Assembly (NCBI GenBank): GCA_017446885.1
Contig: JAFSOR010000020.1
Coordinates: forward strand, 38,769 to 102,768
Direction of reading: 5' to 3'
From: Spirochaetia bacterium
GTDB taxonomy: Bacteria; Spirochaetota; Spirochaetia; CADAEX01
Length of the DNA: 64,000 nucleotides
Shown here one piece after another: positions 62,251 through 64,000 of this stretch. The notes beneath the pieces are model-generated. The model was not told where the DNA came from and made no database searches. It worked only from the letters and a program-made list of their open reading frames with translations. Position 1 is the first letter of the stretch. Every line of letters begins with the position of its first letter. Both the position numbers and the translations under genes were made by a program.

Positions 62251-63585
62251 ATGAGCGAAGTAACAATGGATACATTGGTTTCCCTGTGCAAGAGAAGGGG
62301 ATTTGTATTCCAGTCAAGCGAGATTTACGGAGGTCTTTCCTCTGCATGGGACTACGGCCCTCTGGGAATCGCACTTAAGAAGAACATCCAGGAGTTCTGG
62401 TGGAAAGAGATGACTAGGCTCCATGACAATATCGTAGGTATCGACGCAGCTATCATGATGCACCCACGTGTCTGGGAGGCATCGGGCCACGTAGAGAACT
62501 TCACAGACCCTCTGGTGGACTGCAAAAAGTGCAAGATGCGTTTCCGGGAGGACAAGATTCCAGAGGAGAATGCAAAGAACAAGGTCTGCCCTGAGTGCGG
62601 CGGCGAGCTTACTGCAACCAGACGGTTCAACCTTATGTTCAAGACCCACATAGGCCCGGTAGAGGACGACAACAACAACATCGTATACCTGCGGCCAGAG
62701 ACAGCCCAGGGCATCTACGTGAACTTCAAGAACGTGGTGCAGAATTGCAGAATGAAGGTCCCATTCGGCATAGCCCAGGTTGGAAAGGCTTTCCGTAACG
62801 AGATTGTAACCAAGAACTTTATTTTCAGAACCTGCGAGTTCGAGCAGATGGAGATGCAGTACTTTGTTCAGCCGGAGGACGACATGAAGTGGTTCGAATA
62901 CTGGAGAGGCGAGCGGTGGAACTACTACAAGAAGATGGGAATCCGGGAGAACAAGCTGCGCTGGCATCAGCACGGTCCAGATGAGCTTGCACACTACGCA
63001 AAGTGCGCGTACGACATCGAGTACGAATTCCCTATGGGATTCCAGGAGCTTGAGGGTGTACACAACAGAACCGACTACGACCTTACACGCCACACCCAGT
63101 ATTCAGGAAAGGATCAGTCCTACCTGGAAGAGGGTACAAACCGGAAGTTCATCCCATATATCATCGAGACATCTGCAGGACTTACCAGAAACGTCCTTAT
63201 GGTTCTCTCCGATGCATACGAGGAGCAGCAGGTAGCCGAGGGCGACACCAGAGTTGTACTCCATTTCCATCCGCTTATCGCACCTATCAAGCTGGCAGTG
63301 TTCCCACTGGTAAAGAAGGATGGCCTCGCAGAGCTGGCATCGGACATAGAGCACAGCCTGCGTGACGAGTTTGCCACATACTACGACCAGAGCGGAGCTA
63401 TTGGACGCCGCTACCGCAGACAGGACGAGGTTGGAACTCCATACTGCATAACAGTAGACTACCAGACCAAGGAAGACAACACCGTGACACTGCGGTTCCG
63501 CGATTCCATGGAGCAGGTGCGCATAAGGATTGACGAGATTCCTGCATTCATCCGCAAGGCAGACAAAGAATATAAGAGAGTATGA
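62251..63585 (+). CDS. glyS: Glycine-tRNA ligase (alpha2 type)
   Basis: 444 residues. Class II motifs: GLSSAWDYGPLG, RPETAQGIYVNFKNV (motif 1/2 region), VGKAFRNE and FIPYIIETSAGLTRNVL (motif 3 region). A CKKCKMRFREDKIPEEN and CPECGG zinc site is present. This is the eukaryote-like single-chain GlyRS rather than the alpha2-beta2 enzyme, so glyQS naming would be wrong. It follows gltX by 2 bases. Confidence 0.95.
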   Translation: MSEVTMDTLVSLCKRRGFVFQSSEIYGGLSSAWDYGPLGIALKKNIQEFWWKEMTRLHDNIVGIDAAIMMHPRVWEASGHVENFTDPLVDCKKCKMRFREDKIPEENAKNKVCPECGGELTATRRFNLMFKTHIGPVEDDNNNIVYLRPETAQGIYVNFKNVVQNCRMKVPFGIAQVGKAFRNEIVTKNFIFRTCEFEQMEMQYFVQPEDDMKWFEYWRGERWNYYKKMGIRENKLRWHQHGPDELAHYAKCAYDIEYEFPMGFQELEGVHNRTDYDLTRHTQYSGKDQSYLEEGTNRKFIPYIIETSAGLTRNVLMVLSDAYEEQQVAEGDTRVVLHFHPLIAPIKLAVFPLVKKDGLAELASDIEHSLRDEFATYYDQSGAIGRRYRRQDEVGTPYCITVDYQTKEDNTVTLRFRDSMEQVRIRIDEIPAFIRKADKEYKRV

Positions 63586-64000
63586 CGATGAACAAGGCGC
63601 TTGAAGTACTTAAAGAGAGAGGATTTTTTCAGCAGTGCACTGATGTGGAAGGGCTTTCTGCCCTTATGGACAAAGGGCCGGTTACATTCTACGTAGGTTG
63701 CGACCCCACAGGGCCAAGCCTCCACATAGGGCACATGGTGCCATTCTTTGCCCTGCGTCATCTGCGGGCTATGGGACACCATGGAATAGCACTGGTGGGT
63801 GGTGGCACAGCCCGTATCGGCGACCCTTCGGGCAAGACCGAGATGCGCAAGATGCTCTCCTACGAGGTGCTGGACCAGAACACAGAAAGCATCAAGAAAC
63901 AGCTTGACAAGTTCATTGGTTTCGATGGCAAAAGTGCATTCTCTGTGAACAACAAGGACTGGCTGGCAGACCTGAACTATATCGACTTCCTGCGCGAGAT
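63582..64000 (+). CDS. tyrS: Tyrosine-tRNA ligase, 3' end beyond window
   Basis: The first ~139 residues are visible and open to the window edge. FYVGCDPTGPSLHIGHMVP holds the HIGH motif, and GGGTARIGDPSGKTEMRKML is the tyrosine-binding region of TyrRS. Starts at ATG 63582, overlapping the glyS stop (ATGA), or at ATG 63588. Confidence 0.93.
   Translation, partial: MTMNKALEVLKERGFFQQCTDVEGLSALMDKGPVTFYVGCDPTGPSLHIGHMVPFFALRHLRAMGHHGIALVGGGTARIGDPSGKTEMRKMLSYEVLDQNTESIKKQLDKFIGFDGKSAFSVNNKDWLADLNYIDFLRE

Noticed and set aside
1..64000. CRISPR arrays, insertion sequences, integrases
   Set aside because: I saw no regularly spaced repeat series and no transposase or recombinase reading frame. 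The repeats found are the guaA pair, the rmuC duplication and the palindromes listed.

Overview
The window reads as a chromosome segment from a Gram-negative-type bacterium, most likely a spirochaete of the Treponema group. That placement is an inference from gene content: predicted lipoproteins with SC/AC lipoboxes, outer-membrane barrels, a LolA-like/RND/outer-membrane cluster, a GerMN protein, and an infC-rpmI-rplT-coiled coil-zapA string. No rRNA marker is present. Nearly all the DNA is coding, and co-directional genes often overlap by 4-25 bases.

Layout. 1-4363: the end of a YbbR/CdaR protein, then truA, a family 4 uracil-DNA glycosylase and priA. 4367-8475 (minus strand): infC-rpmI-rplT, a small coiled-coil protein, zapA, a rod-shaped RNA that looks like 6S RNA, a lipoprotein and a HEAT-repeat protein. 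8589-10970: a glycosyltransferase-like protein, an amidase and a GerMN protein. tRNA-Phe follows, with its own promoter and terminator. 11163-19883 is an envelope region: a barrel, a lipoprotein, a HAMP/SpoIIE phosphatase, a formylglycine-enzyme-like protein, an RND transporter, a LolA-like protein and a second barrel. 19888-22807 holds three membrane transport proteins.

Purine and pyrimidine core. purB-purA-guaA (22953-27120), purE-purF and the divergent purC-HAD pair (32090-35782), and pyrG-carA-carB (40950-46802) supply AMP, GMP, IMP intermediates, CTP and carbamoyl phosphate. Two A+T-richer defence insertions break up this core. The first (27121-31313) lies between two copies of the guaA 3' end. 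It carries a putative winged-helix regulator, a single-chain nuclease-methylase-specificity protein and a HEPN-motif protein. The second (about 35790-39077) carries a YhcG/DUF1016 nuclease, a 31-residue ORF and a GmrSD-like DUF262/DUF1524 protein.

46930-58845 is rich in redox and stress functions: a zinc-macrodomain/SirTM ADP-ribosylation pair, rmuC, a CoA-binding protein, four flavodoxins, two aldo/keto reductases, a DUF362 protein, a cyclophilin-like protein and a LysR regulator. Several of these normally cytosolic folds carry Sec-type signal peptides, which suggests an exported redox pathway. The window ends with rarA, a PLD-like protein, gltX, glyS and the start of tyrS.

Several genes (11163, purB, purE, 35826, 50512, gltX and perhaps two more) have a -10 box ending 4-9 bases before the start codon and no Shine-Dalgarno sequence, so leaderless mRNAs may be common here. 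No integrase, transposase or CRISPR array was seen.
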